The notes: generated by a model from the letters alone, not told the origin. A stretch of 64,000 nt of DNA from Corynebacterium glaucum (GCF_002287505.1 NZ_CP019688.1:2034674-2098673), one strand, 5' to 3'; positions 23,874 through 33,810 are shown, counted from the stretch's first letter. A program made the numbers and translations.

Positions 23874-24299
23874 ATGGAAAGCAACAACGTCACCCCGGAA
23901 GAGGCCCGCGTTGCCCTCGAATCCGTGGACGGGATCGCGCAGAGCGTCAAGCGCTCCCCCACGCCCCTATGGGCGTACGCGCTCGTCAGTTCGCTCTTCG
24001 GCTTCACCGTCGCGATGACGATACTTGAATGGAAGTACTGGTGGGTGGCGTTTATCCTCATGATAGTCGTGAGCGTTGCCCTGGCAATGTACGAGCGCAA
24101 CCGCGCTGTGCGCCCCAGCATGAAGCAGCCGCTACAGGAGGACCCTCAGCCCAACTGGGTAGCCGCGGTGGCGCCGGTGGCCATCCTGCCATTGATCTGG
24201 CTCGTACCTGAAGGGAGTACCGTCGGCGCGGCGATCGCGGGTGTAGTCACCGCGGTGGTGTTCACCGCCATCCTTTACTACGAGGGCAAACGCCGATGA
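23874..24299 (+). CDS. small membrane protein of unknown function
   Basis: 141 residues. A short soluble N-terminus (MESNNVTPEEARVALESVDG) is followed by four hydrophobic segments in two pairs separated by a charged loop rich in Arg, Pro and Gln. Its stop overlaps the ATG of the regulator that follows (ATGA), so the two are one unit. Such regulator/membrane-protein pairs are common in actinobacteria and the regulator probably controls the pair. Confidence 0.7.
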   Translation: MESNNVTPEEARVALESVDGIAQSVKRSPTPLWAYALVSSLFGFTVAMTILEWKYWWVAFILMIVVSVALAMYERNRAVRPSMKQPLQEDPQPNWVAAVAPVAILPLIWLVPEGSTVGAAIAGVVTAVVFTAILYYEGKRR

Positions 24300-24613
24300 T
24301 CGATCCAATCATCCACCCGCTGCCCCGCCTCCAGATCTGCGCGGCGCTCTTCCACGCCGGTGCTGTTGAAACTGCAACGAGCCGCCAGGAGATGCGCTTC
24401 TCCAGCCTTAAGACGACAACCGGTCTCTCGGACTCCGCGCTTTCGAAGCAGCTCACTGCGCTAGAAGAGCACGGTTACATCTCACGATTTCGCGAGTACG
24501 GCTCAAGCCGGGCAAAAGACACGGTCTGGGTAATGCTGACCGAGCACGGAGTCCGGGCATTCAAAGGGCACATCCAAGCGCTTCAAGAAATTGCCGCCGG
24601 GCAGGGCGGGTAA
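24296..24613 (+). CDS. winged-helix transcriptional regulator (MarR/PadR-like)
   Basis: 105 residues, one winged-helix domain: LQICAALFHAG, then MRFSSLKTTTGLSDSALSKQLTALEEHGYISRF with a clear recognition helix, then a wing and a C-terminal helix LTEHGVRAFKGHIQALQEI for dimerisation. It resembles the DUF-type transcriptional regulators linked to small membrane proteins. It overlaps the upstream gene by 4 nt. No ligand-binding domain is visible. Confidence 0.8.
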   Translation: MIDPIIHPLPRLQICAALFHAGAVETATSRQEMRFSSLKTTTGLSDSALSKQLTALEEHGYISRFREYGSSRAKDTVWVMLTEHGVRAFKGHIQALQEIAAGQGG

Positions 24614-24623
24614 TCTAGCGGCT

Positions 24624-25439
24624 ATGAGTTACCCGCAGCCGTCGACAAGTGCCTATGCCCTGATCACGGGCGCAAGCCAAGGCATCGGTGAGGCGATCGC
24701 GCGCAAGCTCGGCGCCGCCGGCCATAACCTGATCCTCGTCGCCCGGCGCGAGGAGGTGCTCATGCGCATCGCGAACGAACTTGCCGCCACCCACGGCATC
24801 AACGTCGAAGTCTTCGCCGCTGACCTGGCGAAGGAGCGCGATGTCGACGCCCTGTTGGACCACATCGCGCAGCGCGAGATCTCGATCTGCGTCAACTCCG
24901 CGGGCATCGCCTCCTTCGGCGCATTCATGGACCAGGACTGGGAGTACGAGACGAACCAGTTCAACCTCAACGCGACCGCGGTGTTCCGCATCACCAAGGC
25001 GGTGCTCGATCAAATGGTGCCGCGCGGCAACGGCGCACTATGCAACGTCGGCTCAGCCGCGGGCAATTCCCCGATTCCAAACAACGCAACCTACGTCTTC
25101 ACTAAAGCTGGCGTGAACACGTTTACGGAGTCGCTGCACTACGAGCTCAAGCCCACCGGCGTACACTGCACGCTGCTCGCGCCGGGGCCGGTCCGCGAGG
25201 CGGAAGTGCCGGCGGAGGAACAGACGTTCGTCGATAAGCTTGTGCCCGACTTTCTCTGGACCACCTACGAGTCTTGTGCTGAGGACACAATCCGCGCGAT
25301 GCGCAAGAACAAGCGGCGCGTGGTGCCGGGCCCGTTGTCGAAGGCGATGGACGTGGTGTCTACATACGCTCCGCGCGGCTCGCTCGCGCCGCTGCTCGGT
25401 TCGTTCTACGCGAAGATGGGAGAGGAACAAAATGCCTGA
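24624..25439 (+). CDS. cmrA: mycolate reductase CmrA (short-chain dehydrogenase)
   Basis: 271 residues. The NADPH motif is [12 protein letters not shown], the Asn in CVNSAGIA, the catalytic Ser in [10 protein letters not shown] and the Tyr-x-x-x-Lys pair in TYVFTKAGV. CmrA reduces the 3-keto group of newly condensed mycolate, the last step in corynomycolic acid synthesis. The assignment rests on the family plus the position directly before orn, as Rv2509 lies near orn (Rv2511) in mycobacteria. ATG 24624 starts right before the glycine motif; the gene overlaps orn by 8 nt. Confidence 0.85.
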   Translation: MSYPQPSTSAYALITGASQGIGEAIARKLGAAGHNLILVARREEVLMRIANELAATHGINVEVFAADLAKERDVDALLDHIAQREISICVNSAGIASFGAFMDQDWEYETNQFNLNATAVFRITKAVLDQMVPRGNGALCNVGSAAGNSPIPNNATYVFTKAGVNTFTESLHYELKPTGVHCTLLAPGPVREAEVPAEEQTFVDKLVPDFLWTTYESCAEDTIRAMRKNKRRVVPGPLSKAMDVVSTYAPRGSLAPLLGSFYAKMGEEQNA

Positions 25440-26076
25440 AACCACCCTCGACATCCCGGCGAAGGACAACCGCATCGTCTGGGTCGACCTGGAGATGACG
25501 GGCCTGGACCCGCAGCGCCACGTGATCGTGGAGGTCGCGGCACTGGTTACTGATGCGGAGCTGAACATCCTCGACGAGGGCCTCGACATCGTCGTCCACG
25601 CCACCGACAACGAGCTGGCGCAAATGGATGACTTTGTCACCGACATGCACACCACCAACGGGCTCCTCGACGCCATCAAGGAAACTTCGACAACCATCGC
25701 GCAGGCCGAAGAGCAGGTGCTCGCGCTGATTGCGAAGCACTGTGAGAGCTCGAACCCGCCCCCGCTGGCGGGCAACTCCATCGCTACGGACCGCGCGTTC
25801 ATCCGTCAACACATGCCGCGCTTGGACGCCGCCCTGCACTACCGCATGATCGATGTGTCCACGATCAAGGAGCTCGCCCGCCGCTGGTTCCCCAAGGCGT
25901 ATCAGAACCAGCCGGAGAAGGGCATGAGCCACCGGGCGCTCGCGGACATCGTCGAATCCATCCAGGAGCTTGATTACTATCGACGCTCCGTTTTCACCGC
26001 CTCCCCCGGCCCCACCGGCGAGGATGCCCGCGCCGCCGCTTCCGAAGCGCAGCAGGCGTACCAGCGGTTTTTGTAA
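25432..26076 (+). CDS. orn: oligoribonuclease
   Basis: 214 residues, DEDDh exonuclease. Motif [12 protein letters not shown], motif II around [12 protein letters not shown], motif III with [16 protein letters not shown] (His and Asp). Orn degrades 2-5-nt RNAs and pGpG in the cytoplasm to mononucleotides. Overlaps cmrA by 8 nt, so translational coupling is likely. Confidence 0.96.
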   Translation: MPETTLDIPAKDNRIVWVDLEMTGLDPQRHVIVEVAALVTDAELNILDEGLDIVVHATDNELAQMDDFVTDMHTTNGLLDAIKETSTTIAQAEEQVLALIAKHCESSNPPPLAGNSIATDRAFIRQHMPRLDAALHYRMIDVSTIKELARRWFPKAYQNQPEKGMSHRALADIVESIQELDYYRRSVFTASPGPTGEDARAAASEAQQAYQRFL

Positions 26077-26124
26077 ACTACACGGCCCGTACTAAGGTAG
26101 ATCCCGCTGCTTTTCAGCAGCGAT

Positions 26125-26201
26125 GGTGGCTGTAGTTCAGCTGGTAGAGCACCAGGTTGTGATCCTGGGTGTCGCGGGTTCGAGCCCCGTCAGCCACCCC
26201 A
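26125..26201 (+). tRNA. tRNA-His (anticodon GTG)
   Basis: Acceptor GTGGCTG (26126-26132) pairs with CAGCCAC (26191-26197). An extra G at -1 (26125) faces discriminator C, the His-specific feature. The anticodon arm CCAGG TTGTGAT CCTGG gives GTG. CCA is encoded at 26199-26201. Confidence 0.97.
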
Positions 26202-26212
26202 AAGCGCGAAAG

Positions 26213-26238
26213 CCCTGGCCACCCGGCCAGGGCTTTTC
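26213..26238. terminator. terminator between tRNA-His and the L,D-transpeptidase
   Basis: GCCCTGGCC and GGCCAGGGC form a 9-bp perfect stem with a 4-nt loop followed by TTTT. It lies between two convergent units and may serve both. Confidence 0.85.
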
Positions 26239-26251
26239 CGCGGTCAAAGGG

Positions 26252-27484
26252 CTACTCGTAGAGCGGTTCAGCGGACCCGCCGGAGCGCATTTCCCAGTCG
26301 AGGTTCCAATACCCCAGCCCGTCGTACGGCGTTAGCGTGCCGCCGGAGGTGTTCTCCACGATCACCGGGTCGCCGCGGCGGACGTACTCCATGAACCACT
26401 TCGCGTCCTCTGTGGTCGCGTTGATGCAGCCGTGGGAGACGTTGCGCGAACCCAGATCACCCACTGCCCACGGCGCCGCGTGCACGTAGATGCCGGAGTA
26501 GGACATCTGCGTTGCATAGCTCACCGGCGTGACGTAGCCGCCCTCGCTCAGATCCAGCCCGTACGAACGCGAATCCATCACCAGGCTTTGGTGTTGATCG
26601 CCCACCACGTAGATACCGTTCGGGGTGTCAAACTGCTCATCGCGGCCCAGCGCGATCGGCAACGACTTCACCAGCTCCCCGTCGCGGTACACGCTCAGGG
26701 TCTTCGAATCGTTGTCCACATAGGCCTCCACCAGATCGCCGATGGTGAAGCTCACCGTTTGCTCATCGCCGCCACCCCACAGGTCGCCACCTAGGTTGTG
26801 GCCGTACAGGTTCGTGGTCACGCTGACCTCAGTGCCCGGCTCCCAGAACTCTTTCGGGCGCCACCGCAGTTCGTAGGGGTCGATCCAGAAGAACCCGCCC
26901 TCGGTGTCGTTGGAAGTCTCGATGGTGATCGCATCCTCGGCGGCCTTCGTGTCCTGAATCGGCGCACCGAACCGGAACGTCACCGCCTGCGCCACGCCCA
27001 CCGTCGAGCCATCAAGTGGCCCCACAGCCACGTTCGCCTTCCACCCAGGGTTCACGGTGGAAAACTTCGACGTCGACGTCTTTCCGTCCGCGTTGCGCGC
27101 CTCCACGGTGTAGGTACGTCCGTAACCCAGCACCTCAGTGGTTTCCCACTCAGAGTTGTCCGAGTTGAACTCGGCCTCGACCTCGGTCCCTTCCTCATTC
27201 TTTATGGTCACCGAGAGCAGTTTGCTTGTCGACGTCACCGTGACACCTTCCGAAGGCGCCACTCCCGTTTCCCCATCCTTGATTGAGATCTTGGGCGGCT
27301 TCGCGTTCGTGGTCGAGGTGTCGGTGCTTTCGCCGTCGTCACCCGAGGGGGCGGCGAGTGCTTCTGAAGTTTCCGCAACGGAACTTAACTGCTGGTCACC
27401 GATCGTGCACCCTGACACTCCAAGGCCCACAACACCAGCGATAGCCGCCGCCGCGATGAACCGATGAGCGCCCTGCAACCGCAT
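26252..27484 (-). CDS. lipoprotein L,D-transpeptidase (YkuD; LppS/LdtMt2-like)
   Basis: 410 residues. N-terminal lipoprotein signal (FIAAAAIAGVVGLGVSGC, lipobox with Cys at about residue 26), then two Ig-like domains, then a YkuD catalytic domain with IYVHAAPWAVGDLGSRNVSHGCINAT (His and nucleophile Cys in SHGCIN). It forms 3-3 crosslinks in peptidoglycan outside the cell membrane. ATG 27484 is chosen over an upstream start because AGGGGAGA lies at the right distance and the signal peptide then begins properly. Divergent from tRNA-Lys. A homologue in C. glutamicum is called LppS. Confidence 0.92.
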   Translation of the reverse strand: MRLQGAHRFIAAAAIAGVVGLGVSGCTIGDQQLSSVAETSEALAAPSGDDGESTDTSTTNAKPPKISIKDGETGVAPSEGVTVTSTSKLLSVTIKNEEGTEVEAEFNSDNSEWETTEVLGYGRTYTVEARNADGKTSTSKFSTVNPGWKANVAVGPLDGSTVGVAQAVTFRFGAPIQDTKAAEDAITIETSNDTEGGFFWIDPYELRWRPKEFWEPGTEVSVTTNLYGHNLGGDLWGGGDEQTVSFTIGDLVEAYVDNDSKTLSVYRDGELVKSLPIALGRDEQFDTPNGIYVVGDQHQSLVMDSRSYGLDLSEGGYVTPVSYATQMSYSGIYVHAAPWAVGDLGSRNVSHGCINATTEDAKWFMEYVRRGDPVIVENTSGGTLTPYDGLGYWNLDWEMRSGGSAEPLYE

Positions 27485-27676
27485 CCGCTCTCCCCTCGTG
27501 CTAGCTCGTTCGTCGTTGAGCATATCGCGGCGTCGCCTCGAGTTGTTAGTCGATCCAAGTCCCACCGCAATTACTACAGCACGTCGCCGAAATGCCCACA
27601 CGCAGGCGATTTCACCAGAATTCCGGTCGGTGCTATAGTTCTTTTTCGTTGCCCAGGCGGGCGGACAAGTTCATAA

Positions 27677-27749
<73 letters not shown>

Positions 27750-27766
27750 CAAAATCACCACACTGC

Positions 27767-27806
27767 AAGGCTCGCGGAACTCAGCACCGCGGGCCTTGTT
27801 CTTTTT
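27767..27806 (+). terminator. terminator of tRNA-Lys
   Basis: AAGGCTCGCGG pairs with CCGCGGGCCTT (11 bp, one G-T) and is followed by GTTCTTTTT. Confidence 0.8.
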
Positions 27807-27865
27807 CCACTGCTTGCAAGGTTCTTTTTCCACCGCTTGCAAGATCTGGGCGCTACAGTGTCATC

Positions 27866-28429
27866 ATGACTCGCGCACTGCTAATCGTTGACGTTCAAAA
27901 CGACTTCTGCCCCGGCGGCGCACTTGCTACTGCCCGCGGCGATGAGGTCGCGGGCAAGCTCGCAGAGCTGCTCGAGGACGAAGCTGCCATCAGCGGCTAC
28001 TCGCATATTCTGGCCACACAGGACTGGCACATCGATCCGGGTGAGCACTTTTCACAACAACCGGATTTCGTTGATTCGTGGCCGGTGCACTGCGTCGCCG
28101 ACACCGCTGGAGCGAATCTCCGTGCACCGCTCGACGTTGCAAAGATCGATCGCTTCTTCCGCAAAGGCGCGTACTCCGCCGCCTACTCCGGTTTCGAGGG
28201 CAGCGATGAAGCAGGTGTTCTTCTACTGGACTACCTCACTGAGTACGGCATCGATTCGCTCGACGTGGTCGGCATCGCCACCGACCACTGCGTGCGTGCC
28301 ACCGTGCTGGACGCGTGCAGAGAGAACATCGATGTGCGCGTCCTTGCGGAACTTTGCGCCCCGGTTGACGAGTCACGAGGAGACTCCGCCCTCACCGAGA
28401 TGAAAGAGGCCGGGGCGGAGATCGTTTAG
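27866..28429 (+). CDS. pncA: nicotinamidase / pyrazinamidase
   Basis: 187 residues, cysteine-hydrolase fold. Catalytic triad: Asp in IVDVQNDFCPGGAL, Lys in FFRKGAYS, Cys in ATDHCVRATVLDA; metal ligands in ATQDWHIDPGEHFS. It converts nicotinamide to nicotinate for the salvage branch that pncB (37377-38792) and nadE (52673-53518) complete. The gene is convergent with the DUF305 gene and their ends overlap by 4 nt. Confidence 0.95.
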   Translation: MTRALLIVDVQNDFCPGGALATARGDEVAGKLAELLEDEAAISGYSHILATQDWHIDPGEHFSQQPDFVDSWPVHCVADTAGANLRAPLDVAKIDRFFRKGAYSAAYSGFEGSDEAGVLLLDYLTEYGIDSLDVVGIATDHCVRATVLDACRENIDVRVLAELCAPVDESRGDSALTEMKEAGAEIV

Positions 28430-29052
28430 CGGCTTGATTGGCGGAGCAGGTCTTCCATCTCCCCCATCTCGGCGACCTGGACATCAATCATTTCCTGCGC
28501 CATCTCACGCAGCGGGGCGTAGCCGCCGCGCTCCACTTCATCCTGCGTCATGTCGATGACGTGGGCGTGGTGGGAGTGCATCATTTCCAGGAAGGCGGTT
28601 CGCAGCTCGTCGCCACTCAACGAGGCGAATTCCTCTAGCTGCTCTGGCTGGAACATGCCGTTCGCGATGTGCTTCGAGTGAAGCTCCATGTCCTCTTCGA
28701 TGCCCCACTCCTCGGCCCATGCCCGCATTTGCTCGTTCTCTCTTTCCTGCCCCTGCTTAATGCGCTGGGCCAGATCACGTACTTGCGGGTCGTCGACATC
28801 GGAGGCCAGGAGTACATCGGACATCTCGATTGCCTGCTCGTGGTGGGGCACCATCATTCCGATGAAGTGCACGTCAACGTCGTTGTGCGCCCCTTCCTCC
28901 GGAGCAAAGGCCGCGCGCAGCGAAGGTCCGAGCGCGGTCGCTAAAAGCACGAGCGCGGCGATAACTGCGAGAGCTACCACGAGCGGTTTTTTGCTCGGGC
29001 GCATCGCCTCGAGCGATTCGTCCGCGCCACTTTGCAACTTACTGTCCGGCAT
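28426..29052 (-). CDS. DUF305 membrane-anchored protein
   Basis: 208 residues. An N-terminal membrane anchor (about residues 22-45) is followed by the DUF305 four-helix domain with its conserved HFIGMMVPHHEQAIEMSD and HSHHAHVIDM motifs. The His and Met pattern suggests metal (copper) binding, but the biochemical function of the family is not settled. AAGGGAAT precedes the ATG at 29052; in-frame codons up to 29310 lie outside the family and have no RBS. Confidence 0.88.
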   Translation of the reverse strand: MPDSKLQSGADESLEAMRPSKKPLVVALAVIAALVLLATALGPSLRAAFAPEEGAHNDVDVHFIGMMVPHHEQAIEMSDVLLASDVDDPQVRDLAQRIKQGQERENEQMRAWAEEWGIEEDMELHSKHIANGMFQPEQLEEFASLSGDELRTAFLEMMHSHHAHVIDMTQDEVERGGYAPLREMAQEMIDVQVAEMGEMEDLLRQSSR

Positions 29053-29168
29053 TGGTATTCCCTTTTCGATGAAAATGTGGATATACAAAAGCCGCCCGAG
29101 CTTCATGGTGCGAAGCTGGGCGGCGAGGCCGTGTCTAAGTACGGCGATTTGCGGCCGTACGTTGAAAA

Positions 29169-29444
29169 CTAGCGGTTTGCCAGCAGCTTCTGCAGCTCCT
29201 TGAGCTGGCTCTTGCGCTTGCGGCCGTTGTAGAAGCGAATCCCCACGAGCACCGCGATGCCTGCGACGATGCCGCCGATGACTTTCTGCACCGTCTCGTC
29301 CTGAGCCCACTCGACGGCCTGCTCCTTCGCGTTGTCCGCGAGGTTGGAAGGGTTGGTGCGGTCCGCGAGCTCGTCGAGGGTGCTGGCGAGCTGGCTACGG
29401 GTGCGCTCGATCTCGCGCTCGATGTCATTAATGTCTCGTGCCAC
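29169..29444 (-). CDS. DUF3618 small membrane protein
   Basis: 91 residues: a charged N-terminal helix (RDINDIEREIERTRSQLAST), the DELADRTNPSNLADNAKE signature of DUF3618, one membrane segment (IGGIVAGIAVLVGI), and a basic C-terminal tail. GTG start after AGGAG. In actinobacteria it often lies beside bcp, as it does here divergently. Function unknown. Confidence 0.88.
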   Translation of the reverse strand: MARDINDIEREIERTRSQLASTLDELADRTNPSNLADNAKEQAVEWAQDETVQKVIGGIVAGIAVLVGIRFYNGRKRKSQLKELQKLLANR

Positions 29445-29532
29445 GGGGGTGTCTCCTACATTCGTTGCTTAAAGCTGTTCCGAAACCACAGTAGTGGAAA
29501 CGTCGGGAGAAAACAGTGTAGAACGGGGAAGC

Positions 29533-30003
29533 ATGACCGAGCAGAACCGACTCTCTCCCGGCGATACCGCCCCAGCGTTCACCTTGATCAACGACCGCGG
29601 CGAGGATGTCTCCCTCGCCGACTTCGCCGGCCAGCAAGTGATTGTGTATTTCTACCCGCGTGCAAACACCCCGGGTTGTACCACGGAGGCCTGCGACTTC
29701 ACCGAGCGGTTTGACCAGTTCGAGGGCGCCTCGGTGGCAGTGCTGGGAATCTCGCCCGATCCCGTGGACCAATTGGCGAAGTTCCGCGCCGACCGCGATC
29801 TGAAGGTGGAGCTCCTTTCCGACGAGTCAAAGGAGACCCTTCGCGCCTGGGGCGCATACGGGAAGAAGAACACCTACGGAAAGATCAGCGAGGGCGTCAT
29901 CCGTTCGACGTTCCTGGTCGGCGCCGATGGGAAGATCGAGCAAGCTCAGTACAACGTAAAGGCGACGGGCCACGTTGACCGCGTGCTGCGCGACTGGATG
30001 TAG
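29533..30003 (+). CDS. bcp: thiol peroxidase Bcp (peroxiredoxin Q)
   Basis: 156 residues, thioredoxin fold. The peroxidatic Cys is in PRANTPGCTTEACDF, with the resolving Cys five residues later. It reduces peroxides in the cytoplasm with thioredoxin. GGGGAA lies upstream of ATG 29533, and the protein then begins at the conserved LSPGDTAPAFTL. Confidence 0.94.
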   Translation: MTEQNRLSPGDTAPAFTLINDRGEDVSLADFAGQQVIVYFYPRANTPGCTTEACDFTERFDQFEGASVAVLGISPDPVDQLAKFRADRDLKVELLSDESKETLRAWGAYGKKNTYGKISEGVIRSTFLVGADGKIEQAQYNVKATGHVDRVLRDWM

Positions 30004-30161
30004 TCCGCGACCCATTTGCCGCAGTCTCAGGCAGCAGTCTTAGTCACCCGTAAACACAAACCTCGGATCGGGGATGCCGGATTCGCACCCTTTTTCGAAG
30101 TTTTGGCGGATCTCCGAGACCTGCGATCCGAGGTTTGGGCGTGTGGCTTGGGTTTTCGTGG

Positions 30162-30243
<82 letters not shown>

Positions 30244-30354
30244 GCGTGCACTTACTTTACACAGAGGTGGGTCGTGACCCTAATGCGTACAAGCACCGAG
30301 CTCAGCTCAAACTTTAGTTTGGTTCGGTTCGCGTGGTGGGTAGACTGAACCACT

Positions 30355-30801
30355 GTGAGTGAAGACAGCGAGAGGCCGCAGCGCGAGCGCGTAAAAATCC
30401 GCGCTTGGCACATCTTGCTTCTCGCCGCTGCTGTAATCACCTGCCTGCTTTTGGCGTGGTGGCAATGGACCCGCTACCAGTCCGGCACCGGCACTTTCCA
30501 AAACCTCGGATACGCCTTGCAGTGGCCGTTCTTCGGAGCGTTCTTCGTCTACGCCTACAGGATGGGCATCAAGATGGAGAACGAAAAGATCGATGCCGAG
30601 AATTCAGGCGAGGTACTGGCAAACATGTACGAGGCGGACCTCGCGAGGTTCGGCGCATCGGATGGCGCGACCATCACCGAGATTGATGAAGACTTTCTTC
30701 CGCAACGCCCACAAATCGATGTCGCTGAATTCAACGAGATGGTAACTCCGAAACGTCACCACCCTGGCGCAACTTTCGACGAAAGGACCGGCGAAAACTA
30801 G
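30355..30801 (+). CDS. actinobacterial membrane protein of unknown function
   Basis: 148 residues with two membrane segments (about 20-38 and 52-67) and a long acidic cytoplasmic C-terminus. The WWQWTRYQSGTGTFQNLGYALQWPFFG core resembles a conserved actinobacterial integral membrane protein commonly found next to a DUF3817 gene, as here. GTG start. No enzymatic motif. Confidence 0.8.
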   Translation: MSEDSERPQRERVKIRAWHILLLAAAVITCLLLAWWQWTRYQSGTGTFQNLGYALQWPFFGAFFVYAYRMGIKMENEKIDAENSGEVLANMYEADLARFGASDGATITEIDEDFLPQRPQIDVAEFNEMVTPKRHHPGATFDERTGEN

Positions 30802-30804
30802 CTC

Positions 30805-31215
30805 ATGTCGAACCCGACCAACCCCTCTCACGAGCCTTCGACGCCGCAGCAGACGGCAGCATCGCAGACAGCAACTCCACGCATTCACCCCGAGCGGCAG
30901 CGTCGCGTCCGTTCGGCGCTGACGCTGTTTTCCATTGCAGCGTGGGTGACCGGCGTGCTGCTGCTTCTACTGGTGGCCCGCATGGTCATGGAATACGGCT
31001 TCGGCATGGATGTTGCCGCGCTTGCTTGGGTCGCCCGCGTGCACGGACTCGCCTTTATCGCATTCCTGATGGCGTCGCTGAACCTGGGACTCAAAGCTCG
31101 CTGGCCGGCAACCACCTGGGTAGTCACCGCCATCTCGGGCGTGGTGCCATTCCTATCGTTTGTGGTCGAGGCGCAGCGTCGAAAAGAGGTCAAGCAGACC
31201 TTCCAGTTGAGCTAA
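30805..31215 (+). CDS. DUF3817 membrane protein
   Basis: 136 residues: a Pro/Thr/Gln-rich N-terminal tail, then three membrane segments with WVARVHGLAFIAFL, the DUF3817 pattern. It starts 3 nt after the preceding membrane-protein gene, so the two are co-transcribed. Function unknown. Confidence 0.88.
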   Translation: MSNPTNPSHEPSTPQQTAASQTATPRIHPERQRRVRSALTLFSIAAWVTGVLLLLLVARMVMEYGFGMDVAALAWVARVHGLAFIAFLMASLNLGLKARWPATTWVVTAISGVVPFLSFVVEAQRRKEVKQTFQLS

Positions 31216-31263
31216 CAGGGTTCGCTGGGCTAACCGGGCTAGCCCAACCGGGGGGGCAACTTC

Positions 31264-31635
31264 TTAGCGCTCGCCGCGGGTCAGCACCATAACGCCGACC
31301 TTCTCTGCGTTGTCGTTCTGCGGGGTGAGCGTCAAAGCATCGTTGTTGATCTGGCCCGTGTATTTCATATCCTGGCCAGTCAGCGGGTCAGCCAGCTTGA
31401 AGTCCTCGCCATCTCGCTTGCACTTTGCGTCGTTGGATTCGCCGCTGGTCTCGGTCATAGACCAGGAACAATCGCCGCCGTCGATGGTGAGCGTTGCGGA
31501 GCCTCCGCCGGAGGCGGAGTCGGTGGCGGTGATGTCACCAGACCAGGTGCCGTCCCAGTCGCTGGACGAGCCGCAGCCAGAAAGCAGCGCACCAGCGGTC
31601 ACAGTAGTTACTACAAAAATCAATGGTTTCTTCAT
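31264..31635 (-). CDS. small secreted lipoprotein
   Basis: 123 residues. Lipoprotein signal ending in AGALLSGC (Cys near residue 21), then a beta-rich lipocalin-like domain (WDGTWSGDITATDS, LTIDGGDCSW, YTGQINNDALTLTP). The GGTGGGGG before ATG 31635 fits. It is anchored outside the membrane; function unknown. Lies 27 nt downstream of rdgB on the same strand. Confidence 0.75.
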   Translation of the reverse strand: MKKPLIFVVTTVTAGALLSGCGSSSDWDGTWSGDITATDSASGGGSATLTIDGGDCSWSMTETSGESNDAKCKRDGEDFKLADPLTGQDMKYTGQINNDALTLTPQNDNAEKVGVMVLTRGER

Positions 31636-31662
31636 AACCCCCACCATAGCCGGAAGGTACTT

Positions 31663-32271
31663 CTACCCACGAAGCGCGGCAATCGCCGGGGCGAGTTCAC
31701 GCAGTGCTTTCCCGCGGTGGGAGCGGGCATTCTTCTCCTCCGCTGTGAGTTCGGCAGAAGAACGTCCCGGCGCATCGGCGGGAGCGAAGAGCGGGTCGTA
31801 GCCAAACCCGTTCTCGCCGCGCGGTTCACGTAGCAGAGTTCCTTCCCAGCGCCCCTCGGCGGTAGTTTCCTCCCCATCCGGCGTCACAAGCGCGCAGCAC
31901 GAAACGAACGCGGCACCACGAACGTTGATGTCTTCCATCTGTGCCAGCAGGAGACGGTTGTTCGCCTTGTCGTCACCATGCGCCCCAGACCAGCGTGCGG
32001 AGAGCACACCCGGCATCTCGTTGAGGGCGACGACAGTCAGGCCCGAATCGTCCGCGACACACGGCAGCCCGGTGGCTACCGCCCCAGCCCGGGCCTTGAT
32101 CAACGCGTTTTCCGCGAAGCTGAGACCGGTTTCAGCAGGTTCGGGATACGAGGGGGCGTCGTGAAGCGAAATGAGCTCTACCCCCTCGATGCCGAGCTCG
32201 CGCAGGACCTGCTCCAACTCGACGAGCTTTTTCGCGTTGTTCGAAGCGACGAGGAGTTTCACCGTGCTCAC
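31663..32271 (-). CDS. rdgB: dITP/XTP pyrophosphatase (RdgB/HAM1)
   Basis: 202 residues. [51 protein letters not shown] and [10 protein letters not shown] are the HAM1 signatures. It removes deaminated purine triphosphates. The GTG start overlaps the rph stop by 4 nt; rdgB/rph coupling is conserved in actinobacteria (Rv1341/Rv1340). Confidence 0.95.
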   Translation of the reverse strand: MSTVKLLVASNNAKKLVELEQVLRELGIEGVELISLHDAPSYPEPAETGLSFAENALIKARAGAVATGLPCVADDSGLTVVALNEMPGVLSARWSGAHGDDKANNRLLLAQMEDINVRGAAFVSCCALVTPDGEETTAEGRWEGTLLREPRGENGFGYDPLFAPADAPGRSSAELTAEEKNARSHRGKALRELAPAIAALRG

Positions 32272-33014
32272 AGCCCCAGCGCCGCCTTCTGAGCGGCGAT
32301 GAGCTCGGCGCAGCCTTTCTCGGCGACATCGAGCATCGCGGCGAGCTGGTCGCGGCCGAACACGCCATGTTCGCCTGTGCCCTGGATCTCGACGAAGTTG
32401 CCGCCCTCCTGCATCACCACGTTGAGGTCAACCTCTGCGCGCGAATCCTCGACATAGGGCAGGTCAAGGCAGACGTGGCCGTCGATCACGCCGGCGGACA
32501 CCGCCGCAACGGGCGCGAGCAGGGGTTCGCCGGGCACGAGGCCGCGGTCTTTGAGCACTGCGATCGCATCTGCAAGCGCGACGTAGGCGCCGGTAATCGA
32601 CGCAGTGCGGGTGCCGCCATCTGCCTGCAGTACGTCGCAGTCGATTTGGATTGTGTTCTCGCCGAGCTGGGTGAGATCCACAGCGGCACGCAAACTGCGC
32701 CCGACCAGGCGTGAAATCTCGTGGGTGCGGCCCTTGACCTTGCCCTTCATCGATTCGCGCGGCATGCGCTCGTGGGTAGCGGACGGCAGCATCGCGTACT
32801 CGGCGGTGAGCCAGCCCTCGCCGGAATCCTTCTTAAAGCGTGGCACGCCTTCCTCCGCGGTGGCAGTGCACATCACGCGGGTCTGGCCGAACTCCACCAG
32901 CACGCTGCCGGCGGGGTTTGTGGTGAATCCGCGGGTGATGCGCACCGGGCGCATCTCGTCGAAGGCGCGGCCGTCGACGCGGGAGAATGAAGTGTCAGAA
33001 ACGGGGTCAGTCAT
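32268..33014 (-). CDS. rph: ribonuclease PH
   Basis: 248 residues, usual length. Conserved [58 protein letters not shown] and [19 protein letters not shown] (phosphate site). Trims tRNA 3' ends phosphorolytically. Overlaps rdgB; 15 nt from the MBL-fold gene upstream. Confidence 0.96.
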   Translation of the reverse strand: MTDPVSDTSFSRVDGRAFDEMRPVRITRGFTTNPAGSVLVEFGQTRVMCTATAEEGVPRFKKDSGEGWLTAEYAMLPSATHERMPRESMKGKVKGRTHEISRLVGRSLRAAVDLTQLGENTIQIDCDVLQADGGTRTASITGAYVALADAIAVLKDRGLVPGEPLLAPVAAVSAGVIDGHVCLDLPYVEDSRAEVDLNVVMQEGGNFVEIQGTGEHGVFGRDQLAAMLDVAEKGCAELIAAQKAALGL

Positions 33015-33029
33015 GCGCCCCAGACTAAC

Positions 33030-33800
33030 TCACACCTCGAAGACAGCGCCCGCCTCGCCGACGATGACCTCGCCGTCGAACTCGGCCTGCGCCGCAGCCC
33101 GAGCGGCTTCCTTATCGCTCCATGGCTGGATGTGCACCAGCACCAGCGTTTTCACCCTGGCTTCGCGCGCGATACGCCCCGCATCCTGGCCGGACAAGTG
33201 CATGCCCTCGGGTTGGCCCTCCGACGTTGGCCCCCAAGCCGACTCGCAGAAGAGAAGATCCGCGTTCAACGAGGCGTCGAAAAGCGATGGTGTGAACCCT
33301 GAGTCCCCGGTGTAGGTGATGACCTTGCCGGTGGCCTTGTCCTCGACGCGCAGCGCGTGCGACTCGGCTGCCGGATGAACGACTGGGAACGGCGTGATGA
33401 TCACGCCCTCAAGCTCAACCGGCGTGCCCGAGATCCAGGGATGGAACTCGAAGGTGTCCGAGATGTCATTGATGTCATCGGGGCCATCCGAGCCCATCCG
33501 GCCGAAATGTTCGGGTGCGTAGGACGGGCCGTACATTAGGTTCCGACCGGCCGCGGGCGCCGTCGGATGGTAGCGGCGCCACACGAGCAACGACGCCACG
33601 TCAGAGCAGTGGTCCGCGTGCAGGTGGCTGAACACGATGTGCGCGGCCGAAGGGTCAAAGTCCCGCTGCATTGCAGCGAGCGCTCCAGGGCCGAAATCCA
33701 TCACCACATCCGGGTTTCCGGCAGTGGAGACCACATACGACGATCCGGGGTTGCCAGGCGCCGCCAAGCTACCGGAGCATCCGAGGATGGTGAGCTTCAT
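33030..33800 (-). CDS. MBL-fold hydrolase, Rv1339-type cyclic-nucleotide phosphodiesterase
   Basis: 256 residues. The metal motif is FSHLHADHCSD, with later ligands in VVHPAAESHALRV, TGDSGFTPSL and VLVHIQPW. The position between murI and rph equals that of Rv1339 in Mycobacterium tuberculosis, reported to hydrolyse cyclic AMP; the transfer of that activity is by synteny and motif. ATG 33800 begins at the conserved KLTILGCSGSLAAPGNP. Confidence 0.85.
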   Translation of the reverse strand: MKLTILGCSGSLAAPGNPGSSYVVSTAGNPDVVMDFGPGALAAMQRDFDPSAAHIVFSHLHADHCSDVASLLVWRRYHPTAPAAGRNLMYGPSYAPEHFGRMGSDGPDDINDISDTFEFHPWISGTPVELEGVIITPFPVVHPAAESHALRVEDKATGKVITYTGDSGFTPSLFDASLNADLLFCESAWGPTSEGQPEGMHLSGQDAGRIAREARVKTLVLVHIQPWSDKEAARAAAQAEFDGEVIVGEAGAVFEV

Positions 33801-33810
33801 GGACAACACT